Source: Carthagonibacter sp032251515 (GTDB taxonomy: Bacteria; Gemmatimonadota; Gemmatimonadetes; Palauibacterales; Palauibacteraceae). From it: a DNA stretch of 64,000 nt. Both the position numbers and the translations under genes were made by a program. This document shows positions 15,920-25,684 of the stretch, in pieces. Within the stretch, counting starts at the first letter, position 1, and each line of letters starts with the position of its first letter. The stretch is from positions 1-64,000 of the forward strand of contig JAVVDU010000006.1 of assembly GCA_032251515.1 (NCBI GenBank), read 5' to 3'. The notes beneath the pieces were generated by a model, which made no database searches, was not told the DNA's origin, and saw only the letters and a program-made list of their open reading frames with translations.

Positions 15920-18237
15920 TCCCGCCGCGCGCCCCGGCTCGCGCGGCCCGGCGGCTCGCCCTGGGCGCGCTGCTGCTGGCCGTCCCGGCGCGGGCACAGA
16001 CGCCGGGCGCCGAGGGGCCGGTCGCGCCGGGAACGGAAAGTGCGACCGGCCTCGCGGGCTTCGGGGCGGCGGCCGCGGCCGAGCAGCGGGCGTTCGAAGA
16101 GGCGCTCCGCGCGGCCGTGGAGCCGGATTCCCTGCGCCGCTGGTCGCGCGGCCTCGCCGCTCAGCCGCACGTGGCCGGCGGACCGGGGCAGAGAGCCACG
16201 CGGGACTCGGTGGTCCGCTGGATGCGGGAGGCGGGGCTCGAGGTGGGCTACGACAGCCTCGTCCTCTACCTGCCGTACCCCCGCCGGGTGCGCCTGGCGC
16301 GCGTGCTGCCGACGCCGCTGGAGTTCGCCCTGGCCGAGCCGCCCCTGCCGGGGGACCCGACCTCCGGGGCCAACCCGGTCCCGGTGTTCCATGCCTATTC
16401 GGGGTCGGGCACCGTGGAAGCGCCGGTCATCTACGCGAACTACGGAATGCCCGAGGACTACCGGGTCCTCGACTCGCTCGGCGTGCAGGTGCGGGGTCAC
16501 GTCGTCGTCGCGCGGTACGGCCGGGCGTTCCGGGGCATCAAGGCGCGCGAGGCGGAGCGACGCGGGGCGGCCGGGCTCCTGCTGTTCAACGATCCCGCCG
16601 CCGACGGAGCGGCGCGGGGTCCCGAGCTGCCCGATGGGCCGATGCGACCCGCGCGGGGCGTGCAGCGGGGAAGCGTATACAACGGGGACGGGGATCCGTC
16701 CACGCCCCGAGGACCGTCGGTACCCGAGGCCCCGCGCGTGGACGAGGAACGGATGGAGGGCATCGCGCGGATCCCGGTCCTGCCGATCGGCGCGGGCGCG
16801 GCGGAGGAGCTGCTCGGACCGCTCGCGGGCCCTGCGCTTCCCGAGGAGTGGCAGGGCGGGCTCGCCTCCCTAGCGGGCACCGGGCCGGGTCCGGTGACGG
16901 TCCGGCTCGAGGTGGAGATGGAACGGGGGCCGGAGGCCTTCCGGGCCGCGTTCAACACGATCGGGGCCATCCGGGGCTCGGAGTGGCCCGAGGAATGGGT
17001 GCTCATGGGCGCGCACCGCGATGCGTGGGGGCCGGGCGCAGTGGACAACGTGAGCGGCACGGCGAGCGTCGTGGCGGCGGCACGGGCGTTCGGAGTCGCG
17101 GCGGCGGCGGGGTGGCGTCCGCGCCGCACGGTGGTGTTCGCGACGTGGGATGCCGAGGAATGGGGCATCATCGGTTCGACGGAATGGGTGGAGGCGAACG
17201 CCGCGCGGCTGCGGGAATCGGCCGTGGCGTACCTGAACCAGGACGGGGTCGTGTCGGGGCCCCGTTTCGGAGCCGCCGCCGCTCCCGAGCTCGCCGGGCT
17301 GGTCCGTGACGCCACGACCGCCGTGCCGGCGCCGGCGGGGACCGGGACGGTGGCCGAGGCGTGGCGGCGGGAGGCGGCGGACGACGATCCGGAAGCGGAG
17401 GAGCCGCCGGTTCGTCAGCTCGGCGGGGGCTCGGACCACAAGGCCTTCTACCTCGGGCTCGGAGTGCCGGCGGCGGGGTTCGGATTCGGAGGCCCGGGGG
17501 GTGTCTACCACTCGATGTACGACGGCTCCACGTGGATGGAGCGGTTCGGCGACCCCGGCTACCTGCGCCACGCGGCCACGGCCCGCCTCGCCGTGACCCT
17601 GCTCGCCCGGCTGGCCGGCGCCGACGTGCTCCCGTTCGCGCACGACGACCTCGCCGCCTGGGTGGCCGGGGAACTGGATCGGGTGGGGCCGGACGTCGAG
17701 GCGGCCCTGCGCCTCGCCGGCGCGATCGGCGGTCCGGCACCCGGGGCGGCGGATGCGCCCGATCCCCTGCCGGCGGAGGACGATGCCGCGAGGGCCGTGC
17801 GGGAGTCGCTGGCGGCGGCCCGGGAGGCAGTCGCGTCGTTCGGCCGGGAAGCCGGCGCGTTCGCGGTGACGCGCGACCGCCGCCTCCGGTTCGCCCGGCC
17901 CGATCCGGAGACGGCCCGGCGAGTGAACGAGTCGCTGCTGGCCGTGGGCCGGGAACTGGCGCCGCCGGGCGCTCCGACCGCGCTCGGTACGCGGAACCTC
18001 CTGGTGGCCTCCGACCCCGACAACGGATACGCGTCGCTGGCGCTGCCCGAGGTGCGCCTCGCGCTGCGCCGTGGCGATCCCGCCGGGGCCGCGGCGGCCC
18101 TGCGCGACCTGGAGAGGGCGCTGCGCGCGGCGGCGGACCGGCTGGCCGAGGCCGCGGCGCGGCTCGGGCCCGCACCTCCCGCCGGACGGCCCGGCGGGGC
18201 GTCACCGGAGACGCCGGGGGCGGCGTCCCGGCCCTGA
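15916..18237 (+). CDS. Secreted M28 family metallopeptidase (glutamate carboxypeptidase II-like)
   Basis: The 773-residue product begins with a signal peptide ending A-R-A-Q (about residue 28). A PA-type insert domain (V-V-V-A-R-Y-G-R-A-F-R-G-I-K) precedes the M28 catalytic domain. Likely zinc ligands and catalytic residues are H367 (G-A-H-R-D-A-W), D377 (A-V-D-N), E414/E415 (D-A-E-E-W-G), D443 (L-N-Q-D) and H508 (G-S-D-H-K). A helical region resembling the transferrin-receptor/PSMA dimerisation domain fills the C-terminus. It probably removes terminal Glu/Asp-type residues from peptides in the periplasm or outside. GTG 15916 overlaps the coaX stop. Confidence 0.88.
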   Translation: MIPPRAPARAARRLALGALLLAVPARAQTPGAEGPVAPGTESATGLAGFGAAAAAEQRAFEEALRAAVEPDSLRRWSRGLAAQPHVAGGPGQRATRDSVVRWMREAGLEVGYDSLVLYLPYPRRVRLARVLPTPLEFALAEPPLPGDPTSGANPVPVFHAYSGSGTVEAPVIYANYGMPEDYRVLDSLGVQVRGHVVVARYGRAFRGIKAREAERRGAAGLLLFNDPAADGAARGPELPDGPMRPARGVQRGSVYNGDGDPSTPRGPSVPEAPRVDEERMEGIARIPVLPIGAGAAEELLGPLAGPALPEEWQGGLASLAGTGPGPVTVRLEVEMERGPEAFRAAFNTIGAIRGSEWPEEWVLMGAHRDAWGPGAVDNVSGTASVVAAARAFGVAAAAGWRPRRTVVFATWDAEEWGIIGSTEWVEANAARLRESAVAYLNQDGVVSGPRFGAAAAPELAGLVRDATTAVPAPAGTGTVAEAWRREAADDDPEAEEPPVRQLGGGSDHKAFYLGLGVPAAGFGFGGPGGVYHSMYDGSTWMERFGDPGYLRHAATARLAVTLLARLAGADVLPFAHDDLAAWVAGELDRVGPDVEAALRLAGAIGGPAPGAADAPDPLPAEDDAARAVRESLAAAREAVASFGREAGAFAVTRDRRLRFARPDPETARRVNESLLAVGRELAPPGAPTALGTRNLLVASDPDNGYASLALPEVRLALRRGDPAGAAAALRDLERALRAAADRLAEAAARLGPAPPAGRPGGASPETPGAASRP

Positions 18238-18272
18238 GGCCGCGGCGCCGGGGGATTCCCGTACTCGTAGAT

Positions 18273-18470
18273 TCAGGACCCGCGCAGCTTCTCCCGGACC
18301 TTTTCGGCGTCCTTCGGACTGACCAGGCGGAGCACGAAGTAGCCCACGGTCAGAACCAGCACGGCCTTCACCGCCAGCACCAGCAGCGGCATGAGCACTC
18401 CGAACAGGAGGCTCAGCACGGTCATTCCCACGAGTCCCAGCACCAGCAGCGTCACGATCGCCCGCAGCAT
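18273..18470 (-). CDS. Small two-helix membrane protein, unknown function
   Basis: The 65-residue product is two hydrophobic segments (about residues 5-25 and 27-48) followed by a charged tail, S-P-K-D-A-E-K-V-R-E-K-L-R-G-S. ATG at 18470 on the minus strand is preceded by GGGAGG. It lies alone, opposite to its neighbours, between the M28 peptidase and the groESL promoter. I do not recognise the family. Confidence 0.6.
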   Translation of the reverse strand: MLRAIVTLLVLGLVGMTVLSLLFGVLMPLLVLAVKAVLVLTVGYFVLRLVSPKDAEKVREKLRGS

Positions 18471-18603
18471 CTCACGCCTCCCATCGTCGTCTCGGTCCCC
18501 GGCCGTCCATGTCGTGGATCGGTCCGGTCGCGTCCGACTTCCTCTACGTCGCCCGCCCCGGCCGGGTTTCAGCGGCGGACCGCCTCGCCCGCGACGGGTG
18601 GTC

Positions 18604-18631
18604 TTGACCGGCGTTGCCGGCCGGCTATTAT
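18604..18631 (+). promoter_or_regulatory. groESL promoter (sigma-70-like)
   Basis: TTGACC (18604-18609) and TATTAT (18626-18631) are separated by 16 bases, a good housekeeping sigma promoter. The predicted transcription start lies just before the CIRCE element, which fits repression by HrcA. Confidence 0.75.
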
Positions 18632-18643
18632 TGGCATGTCGCT

Positions 18644-18670
18644 TTAGCACTCGTTGGATCCGACTGCTAA
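18644..18670 (+). promoter_or_regulatory. CIRCE operator (HrcA-binding inverted repeat)
   Basis: TTAGCACTC (18644-18652), a 9-base spacer, then GACTGCTAA (18662-18670). This matches the CIRCE consensus TTAGCACTC-N9-GAGTGCTAA with one change (G to C) in the right arm. CIRCE is bound by the heat-shock repressor HrcA. The hrcA gene is not in the window. Confidence 0.9.
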
Positions 18671-18746
18671 CAAGAGCGCCGGCAGCGGGTCGCGCCGGGT
18701 GCGCAGAATCGGAAGTGCAGGGGTTCACATCCAGGAGGAAACGAAC

Positions 18747-19043
18747 ATGGCGAAGCCGAAGATCAAGCCGCTCGCCGACCGGGTGGTCGTGCAGCCTTCG
18801 GAGGAGACGGAGGAGATGCGGGGCGGGCTGTACATCCCCGACACCGCGAAAGAGAAGCCGATGCAGGGCGAGGTCGTCGCGGTGGGGCCGGGGCGCCGGA
18901 CCGACAAGGGGGAGCTGATCGCCGTCGAGCTGAATGCGGGCGACAAGGTCCTGTACGGCAAGTACTCGGGCACCGAAGTGACGGTGGATGGAAACGAGTA
19001 CCTGATCATCAAGGAGTCCGACGTCCTGGCGGTGCTCGGCTGA
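18747..19043 (+). CDS. groES: Co-chaperonin GroES
   Basis: The 98-residue GroES forms the heptameric lid of the GroEL folding chamber. The sequence P-L-A-D-R-V-V-V-Q-P opens the fold; the mobile loop E-E-M-R-G-G-L-Y-I-P-D and the C-terminal Y-L-I-I-K-E-S-D-V-L-A-V follow. CCAGGAGGAAAC provides a strong ribosome site before ATG 18747. It is controlled by the promoter and CIRCE element immediately upstream and precedes groEL by 59 bases. Confidence 0.98.
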   Translation: MAKPKIKPLADRVVVQPSEETEEMRGGLYIPDTAKEKPMQGEVVAVGPGRRTDKGELIAVELNAGDKVLYGKYSGTEVTVDGNEYLIIKESDVLAVLG

Positions 19044-19102
19044 GCGAACCGCGGCAGCCGGGCCGGAGCCACGGACCACGTACCTGAGAGGAGCTTTCGA
19101 AG

Positions 19103-20734
<1,632 letters not shown>

Positions 20735-20766
20735 TCCCGGGCCGCATCTTCCGGTACGTGCACCGA

Positions 20767-20791
20767 CGGGCCCGGCCACCGGCCGGGCCCG
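20767..20791 (+). terminator. GC-rich hairpin downstream of groEL
   Basis: A perfect 11-bp stem (20767-20777 with 20781-20791) closes a 3-base loop, 33 bases after the groEL stop. There is no U-tract, so intrinsic termination is plausible but unproven. Confidence 0.5.
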
Positions 20792-20841
20792 CGTGCATCC
20801 GGAGAGGGCCGCACGGGATCGCCGCGTGAGCCGGACCGGGA

Positions 20842-20849
20842 TAGCTTCG
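20842..20849 (+). promoter_or_regulatory. Putative -10-like element (TAGCTTCG) for the serine hydrolase gene
   Basis: TAGCTTCG lies 82 bases before ATG 20932, beyond the groEL hairpin. It matches the recurrent TAnnTT element of this window. No clear -35 is seen. Confidence 0.35.
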
Positions 20850-20931
20850 GCCGTGTGAGCGACGGGGCGGAGCGCTGCGGCACGATCGCGGCCCCCCCGG
20901 CAGGCCGCCGGTCCCCGGTCCGGAGAATACG

Positions 20932-22500
20932 ATGCGCAATCCGACGAAGCGCCGCCCGGGCGCGCTCTTCCCACTCCGGCTCTCGCTTCTTCCTCTTCTC
21001 CTCGTCTTCGCGCCGCTCCCCGCGCAGCAGGCCGGCGTCGTGACCGACGATGCGGCCGCCTCGGCGCGGGTCGCCGCCGCGAAGGAGGTGGTGGACGAGC
21101 TGTTTCGGACCTTCGCCGAGGAGCGGGACCTGCCGGGCCTCGCCTGGGGCATCGTGCACGGGGGACGGCTCGTCGCATCCGGCGGCACGGGGGTGGCCAA
21201 CCTCGCCGAGGGGATCCCGGCCGGTCCCCGGTCGCTGTTCCGGATCGCCTCGATGAGCAAGAGCTTCACGGCGCTGGCCATCCTGCAACTGCGGGACGAG
21301 GGCCGGCTGTCGCTGGACGATCCGGTGGCGCGCTGGGTGCCGGAGATGCGCGAGATGGTGTATCCGACCGGGGATGCCCCGGAGATCACCATCCGCCACC
21401 TGCTGACCCACTCCGCGGGATTCCCCGAGGACAACCCGTGGGGAGACCGTCAACTGGCCGACTCCGACCGGGAACTCCTGGACCTCGTAGCCGCCGGACC
21501 GTCCTTCGCGCGGCCGCCCGGCATCGCGTACGAGTACAGCAACCTCGGCTTCGCGCTGCTCGGACAGGTGGTGGAGGCGGTATCGGGCCTGGAGTTCCAC
21601 GAGTACACGCGGCGACGGATCTTCGAGCCGCTGGGCATGCACGACACCGTGTGGGAGTTCACCGACGCGCCGCCGCGGCGGCTCGCGCTGGGATACGACC
21701 GGGTCGACGGCGCCTGGCGGCAGGTCCCGCACGAGCACCACGGCTCGTTCGGGGCGATGGGGGGGTTGCTCACCTCCGTGGAGGACTTCGCCGCCTGGGC
21801 GGTGCTGCACGTCGGGGCCTGGCCACCGCGCGACGGGCCGGAGAGTCCCGTCCTGCGCCGGGCCTCGCTGCGCGAAATGCACCAGCCGTGGCGCTTCGCA
21901 TCACTCGAGGGGGACCGGGAGGACGCCGCGGGAGGCGGACCGGCCTGTCCCGTCGTGCGGGCCTACGGGTACGGGCTCCGGTGGACCCGCGACTGCGACG
22001 ACCGCACGGTAGTGGGCCACAGCGGCGGGCTGCCCGGCTTCGGCAGCGACTGGGCGCTCGCGCCGGACTACGGCCTCGCGGTGTTCTCGTTCGACAACCG
22101 GACCTACGCGGGCACCGCGAGCGTGAACGCGGCCGTGCTCGACACGCTGGTGACCCTGGCCGGCCTGGAGCCCGTCCGTCCGCTCGCGTCTCCCGTCCTG
22201 GAGCTGCGGAAGGCGCAGCTGGCGGCCTTCCTGCCCGGCTGGGAGGGGGCCGGAACATCGCCGATCTTCGCCGACAATTTCCTTCTCGACAACCGCCTCG
22301 CGGACCTCGCGGCGCACACCCGCGCCCTGTGGGAGGAGATCGGGCCCGGGCACCGGGTCGGGCCGCTCGAGCCGTGGAACCGGCTGCGGGGGACTTTCGC
22401 CGTGCAGGGAGATCGCGGTACCCTGACCGTGCTGCTCACGCTGTCGCCGGAGCCCGAACCCAGAATCCAGCAGGTGGTGCTGCGCCGCGGCCCGCCGTGA
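20932..22500 (+). CDS. Secreted serine hydrolase, beta-lactamase/DD-peptidase-like (class C fold)
   Basis: The 522-residue product has a signal peptide (cleavage likely after L-P-A-Q) and a beta-lactamase-family serine hydrolase domain. The catalytic motifs are S107-M-S-K110 (SxxK), Y202-S-N204 (YxN) and H363-S-G-G, the last replacing the K-T-G triad as in esterase/peptidase members. A C-terminal region of about 100 residues may be a lipocalin-like accessory domain. Candidates include D-aminopeptidase, esterase or beta-lactamase activity; the sequence does not decide between them. It has its own putative promoter after groEL. Confidence 0.85.
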   Translation: MRNPTKRRPGALFPLRLSLLPLLLVFAPLPAQQAGVVTDDAAASARVAAAKEVVDELFRTFAEERDLPGLAWGIVHGGRLVASGGTGVANLAEGIPAGPRSLFRIASMSKSFTALAILQLRDEGRLSLDDPVARWVPEMREMVYPTGDAPEITIRHLLTHSAGFPEDNPWGDRQLADSDRELLDLVAAGPSFARPPGIAYEYSNLGFALLGQVVEAVSGLEFHEYTRRRIFEPLGMHDTVWEFTDAPPRRLALGYDRVDGAWRQVPHEHHGSFGAMGGLLTSVEDFAAWAVLHVGAWPPRDGPESPVLRRASLREMHQPWRFASLEGDREDAAGGGPACPVVRAYGYGLRWTRDCDDRTVVGHSGGLPGFGSDWALAPDYGLAVFSFDNRTYAGTASVNAAVLDTLVTLAGLEPVRPLASPVLELRKAQLAAFLPGWEGAGTSPIFADNFLLDNRLADLAAHTRALWEEIGPGHRVGPLEPWNRLRGTFAVQGDRGTLTVLLTLSPEPEPRIQQVVLRRGPP

Positions 22501-22598
22501 TCGCCATCGGCGCCGGATGGCGGTGCTGGCACGGATCCTTCAGGCGTCGAGCCGGGGTGCGCGAGCAACGACAGGATCGTCCGGGGGAGGTCGGAGCC

Positions 22599-23165
22599 GT
22601 GAATCAGCGACCGTTCGTCGACTACTACGAAGTGCTGCAGCTCAGCCAGTGCGCGGACGCGGAGACGGTGGAGCGCGTGTTCCGTCTGCTCGCCAAGCGG
22701 TACCATCCGGACAATCCCGAGTCGGGGGACGACGCGAGGTTCCGCGAGGTGCACGAGGCGTACGAGGTCCTGCACGATCCGGAACGGCGGGTGGAGTACG
22801 ACGTGCAGTACGACCGGAACTGCAGTCTGCAGTGGAGGATCTTCGACCAGGGATCCGCCCTGTCGAGCCATGAGGAGGACCGGCGGATCTTCGAGGGCGT
22901 GCTGTCGCTGCTCTACGCCGCGCGCCGCCAGAATCCCCAGTCCGGCGGGCTCGGATCCATGCACCTCGAGCGCATGCTCGGCGTGCCGCGGGAGCACCTG
23001 GAGTTCCCCCTCTGGGTCCTCAAGAAGCGGGGCTGGATCGAGACGCTCGACACGGGCGAGGTCGCGATCACGATCGACGGGATCGACCAGATCTGCGCCA
23101 TGGGCGTGACCCCGCCGGACGAGCGCCTGCTGGAGGGCGGCGCGCCACTGGAGCAGGCGGTCTGA
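22599..23165 (+). CDS. J-domain protein with a C-terminal domain of unknown function
   Basis: The 188-residue product starts with a J domain (residues about 7-65: Y-Y-E-V-L-Q-L-S, then the DnaK-stimulating H-P-D motif in K-R-Y-H-P-D-N-P). It lacks the Gly/Phe and Cys-rich zinc regions of DnaJ. The remaining 120 residues resemble a winged-helix-like module (G-G-L-G-S-M-H-L-E-R-M-L-G-V-P, then W-V-L-K-K-R-G-W-I-E-T-L). GTG 22599 follows a GGGGAGG ribosome site. It probably recruits DnaK to a particular client; the client is unknown. Confidence 0.8.
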   Translation: MNQRPFVDYYEVLQLSQCADAETVERVFRLLAKRYHPDNPESGDDARFREVHEAYEVLHDPERRVEYDVQYDRNCSLQWRIFDQGSALSSHEEDRRIFEGVLSLLYAARRQNPQSGGLGSMHLERMLGVPREHLEFPLWVLKKRGWIETLDTGEVAITIDGIDQICAMGVTPPDERLLEGGAPLEQAV

Positions 23166-23202
23166 GCCCGCGGCACCCCCTTTCCCCGGTTCCCCGGCCC
23201 GG

Positions 23203-23967
23203 GTGGCCCCGGCGGTGACCCGGCCGGCGCAGGCCGGGACGGCGCGGGCCCGCATCGTGGCCTGGGACTTCGACGGGACGCTCGTCGACTCCCGCCACCG
23301 CAACCTGAGCGTGAACCACGCCATCGTCCGGGAACTGACCGGACGGCAGCCCTCCGAGTTTCCCGCCCTGACGACCGTCCGCTCCTACGAGGCGGCGATC
23401 GCCCGGGCGCGCGACTGGAGGGATTTCTACGCGCGCGAGTTCGGGCTCCGCGACGACCTGGTGGAGCGGGCCGGCGTGCTGTGGCCGCGCCTGCAGGCCG
23501 CGGATCCCACGCCGCTGCGCCCCTTCGACGGGATCGTCGAGACCCTGGACGCCCTCGCCGACCTGCCCCACGCGATCGTCTCCCAGAACGACAGCGTCGT
23601 GATCCACGACACGCTCACCACCAGCGGGCTCGCGGAGCGCTTTCGACTGGTGCTGGGACACCGGGAAGTAGGTCCCGAAGGGCAGAAGCCGTCGCCGGCC
23701 GGCCTGCTGCGCTGCCTCGAGCTGGCGGACGGGGACGGCCCCGTCGATCTCTTCTTCGTGGGAGACCACGAGGTGGACGCGCAGTGCGCGCACAACGCGC
23801 GCGCGGCACTCGCCGCGGCCGGCCGGGACGTGCGCATCGTGGGCATCGCCGCCCGGTACGGGACGTCCGCCCATGCGGAGTGGGGCCGGCCGCCGGACCG
23901 GTCGGCCGCCACGCCCGCCGAGGTGGCCGCGATCGTGCTCGGCGAGGACGACACCCCGGCCGGCTGA
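23203..23967 (+). CDS. HAD-superfamily hydrolase (phosphoglycolate-phosphatase-like)
   Basis: The 254-residue protein has the HAD motifs: D-F-D-G-T-L-V-D (nucleophile Asp near residue 23), I-V-S-Q-N-D-S as motif II, G-Q-K-P-S-P with the conserved Lys, and F-V-G-D-H-E-V-D as motif IV. An alpha-helical cap lies between motifs I and II. It likely dephosphorylates a small metabolite; the substrate is not evident. GTG 23203 gives the longest frame; GTG 23215 is an alternative and neither has a strong ribosome site. It converges with the next gene, leaving 15 bases between stops. Confidence 0.8.
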   Translation: MAPAVTRPAQAGTARARIVAWDFDGTLVDSRHRNLSVNHAIVRELTGRQPSEFPALTTVRSYEAAIARARDWRDFYAREFGLRDDLVERAGVLWPRLQAADPTPLRPFDGIVETLDALADLPHAIVSQNDSVVIHDTLTTSGLAERFRLVLGHREVGPEGQKPSPAGLLRCLELADGDGPVDLFFVGDHEVDAQCAHNARAALAAAGRDVRIVGIAARYGTSAHAEWGRPPDRSAATPAEVAAIVLGEDDTPAG

Positions 23968-23982
23968 GCGGTCCGCCGCCTG

Positions 23983-25275
23983 TCAGGTCCGGCGCAGGGT
24001 CGGCGCCAGCCACCCCGTCGAAGCCGCCCGCCCGCCCACCATCGCCAGCACGGCGGCGTTCACGCCCACGAGCCCCAGCGCCCAGCCGCCGGTGGCGAAC
24101 AGGCCGGCGATGGCCGCGACCTCGATGGCCGTCGCCACCGTGATCGGCCGCGTGTCTCCACCCTTCATCAGCACGGCGCGCAGGAAAGACAGGAAGACCG
24201 ACAGCGCGGGGAGGGGTACCAGGATCCGGGCCGCCGGCAGGGCGAACGCGGTCAGCTCGGGCGTCAGGCCGGAGATCGTGACGAACCAGACGTCGGCGAG
24301 CGGCGTGAAGGCGATGAGCGCGAGTCCCGCCGAGGCGGACAGGCCGAGCCAGGTCCCGAACCGGGCGAGCTCGGAGACGTGCTCGCGCTCCCGTCCCATC
24401 AGGGCGATCGCCGCGTCCTGGTAGCTGAGGCCGAGGGCCCGGAACAGGAAGGACAGCGCGTTGACGACCGGAAACACGGCCAGCGACTCCACCGGCGAAG
24501 CCGAGCGGCCCATGAAGAAGGTCAGCATCGGCTGCACCGTGAGCCCGAGGAGCGACGTGAGGGCGAGCGGCACGTAGAACGACACGATGCGCCGGGTGTC
24601 CAGGGCGCCGGCCGCGGGATCGGCCACGGCCGGGCCCGCGAGCAGCTCGCGTACCGTGCGGGCGGCCATCAGGCGGGCGGCCACCGCCTCCACGCACACC
24701 GCCACGGAGAGGGAGGCGGCCCCCACCCAGGCCCCGGGGAGATCCGATGCCACGAACAGCGTCGCGGCCGTGGTCGCCATCGCGACGAGCCGGATGACCG
24801 TTCCCACGGCGACGAGCCGGGTGCGGCCGGACCGGATGAGGACGCCCTGCAGGAACCGCCGCACCCCGATCGCGGCGGGCCAGGGAAGGAACAGCCACAG
24901 GGCGCCGTAGGTGAGATCTGCCACTTCGTCCGGCAGGCCCACCGCCGTGCGCATCAGGAAGTCGAACACCGGCGGGATGAGCACGAACAGCAGCAGGCCG
25001 GTCGACCCGGCGTTCAGCAGGTTGGCGAACCGGCGCAGGCGGCGGTAGCTGGTGGCGTCCTCGACGAGCGCCGTGGCGGCGCTCATCAGCATGATGACCG
25101 GCGCCTCCACGAGGATCGCGAAGGCGAACGCCACTCCGTGGGCCGCGAGGTTGAACTTCGGGTCCGCGAGCCGCGCGATCACCGCGGCGAGAAACGGGCC
25201 CTCGGCGGCCATCATCAGCCACGTGGCGGCGAGCGGCGCCCAGAACAGCAGGATGGATCGGTTCGTGTGCCGCAC
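23983..25275 (-). CDS. Polytopic membrane protein, MOP-superfamily-like (MATE/ANKH-type) exporter
   Basis: The product of about 430 residues has roughly 12 hydrophobic segments. It opens with I-L-L-F-W-A-P-L-A-A-T-W-L-M-M-A-A-E-G-P-F, then a conserved-looking loop L-A-A-H-G-V-A-F-A-F-A-I-L-V-E-A-P. The helix count, the 6+6 arrangement and an internal loop with Q-P-M-L-T-F-F-M-G in the second half suggest the MOP flippase superfamily; similarity to the ANKH branch is my impression only. GTG at 25275 is the best start available, since no ATG precedes TM1, and it lacks a good ribosome site. Substrate unknown. Confidence 0.65.
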   Translation of the reverse strand: MRHTNRSILLFWAPLAATWLMMAAEGPFLAAVIARLADPKFNLAAHGVAFAFAILVEAPVIMLMSAATALVEDATSYRRLRRFANLLNAGSTGLLLFVLIPPVFDFLMRTAVGLPDEVADLTYGALWLFLPWPAAIGVRRFLQGVLIRSGRTRLVAVGTVIRLVAMATTAATLFVASDLPGAWVGAASLSVAVCVEAVAARLMAARTVRELLAGPAVADPAAGALDTRRIVSFYVPLALTSLLGLTVQPMLTFFMGRSASPVESLAVFPVVNALSFLFRALGLSYQDAAIALMGREREHVSELARFGTWLGLSASAGLALIAFTPLADVWFVTISGLTPELTAFALPAARILVPLPALSVFLSFLRAVLMKGGDTRPITVATAIEVAAIAGLFATGGWALGLVGVNAAVLAMVGGRAASTGWLAPTLRRT

Positions 25276-25370
25276 GGTCCCGGCCGGTGGGGGCGGAGAT
25301 CGGTCGCGAGCGGTGAGTATGCCACCCGGTGTCGCGAACGGCCAGAAGGCGGTGCCGGGCGCGAGGGTCG

Positions 25371-25399
25371 TTGACACGCGGCGGGCGGGAGGCGCTCTT
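25371..25399 (+). promoter_or_regulatory. Possible promoter upstream of the small Cys protein
   Basis: A perfect TTGACA (25371-25376) is followed after 17 bases by GCTCTT (25394-25399), a poor -10. The 204-base intergenic stretch 25276-25479 holds nothing else that I can recognise. Confidence 0.3.
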
Positions 25400-25479
25400 G
25401 CCGATGAGCGGATCGCACCCCCGGAAGCCCGGTTCGTCCGGACCGGGCGGACCGGGAATCTGCAGAGAAGGGAGCCGAG

Positions 25480-25671
25480 ATGTCCGAAGTCCCGACGTGC
25501 CTGGCCTGCGGCCGGCCGCAGGAGCAGGTCCCCCTGATCGCGCTCGCGTGGCAGGGCTCCGAGACGTGGATCTGTCCGCAGCACCTTCCCGTCCTGATCC
25601 ACGACCCGGCCCGCCTCGCCGGCCGGCTGCCGGGGGCCGAGTCGCTCCGGCCGGCGGATCACCACGACTGA
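25480..25671 (+). CDS. Small cysteine-rich protein, possible zinc-binding, unknown function
   Basis: The 63-residue product has C-L-A-C near residue 7 and W-I-C-P-Q-H-L-P-V-L-I-H-D-P near residue 30, so three Cys plus His could bind one zinc. The rest is L-P-G-A-E-S-L-R-P-A-D-H-H-D. GAAGGGAGCCGAG lies before ATG 25480. It starts a co-directional run with the MenH-like gene 13 bases downstream. No function is assigned. Confidence 0.65.
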   Translation: MSEVPTCLACGRPQEQVPLIALAWQGSETWICPQHLPVLIHDPARLAGRLPGAESLRPADHHD

Positions 25672-25684
25672 CCGGGTAGCGCTC

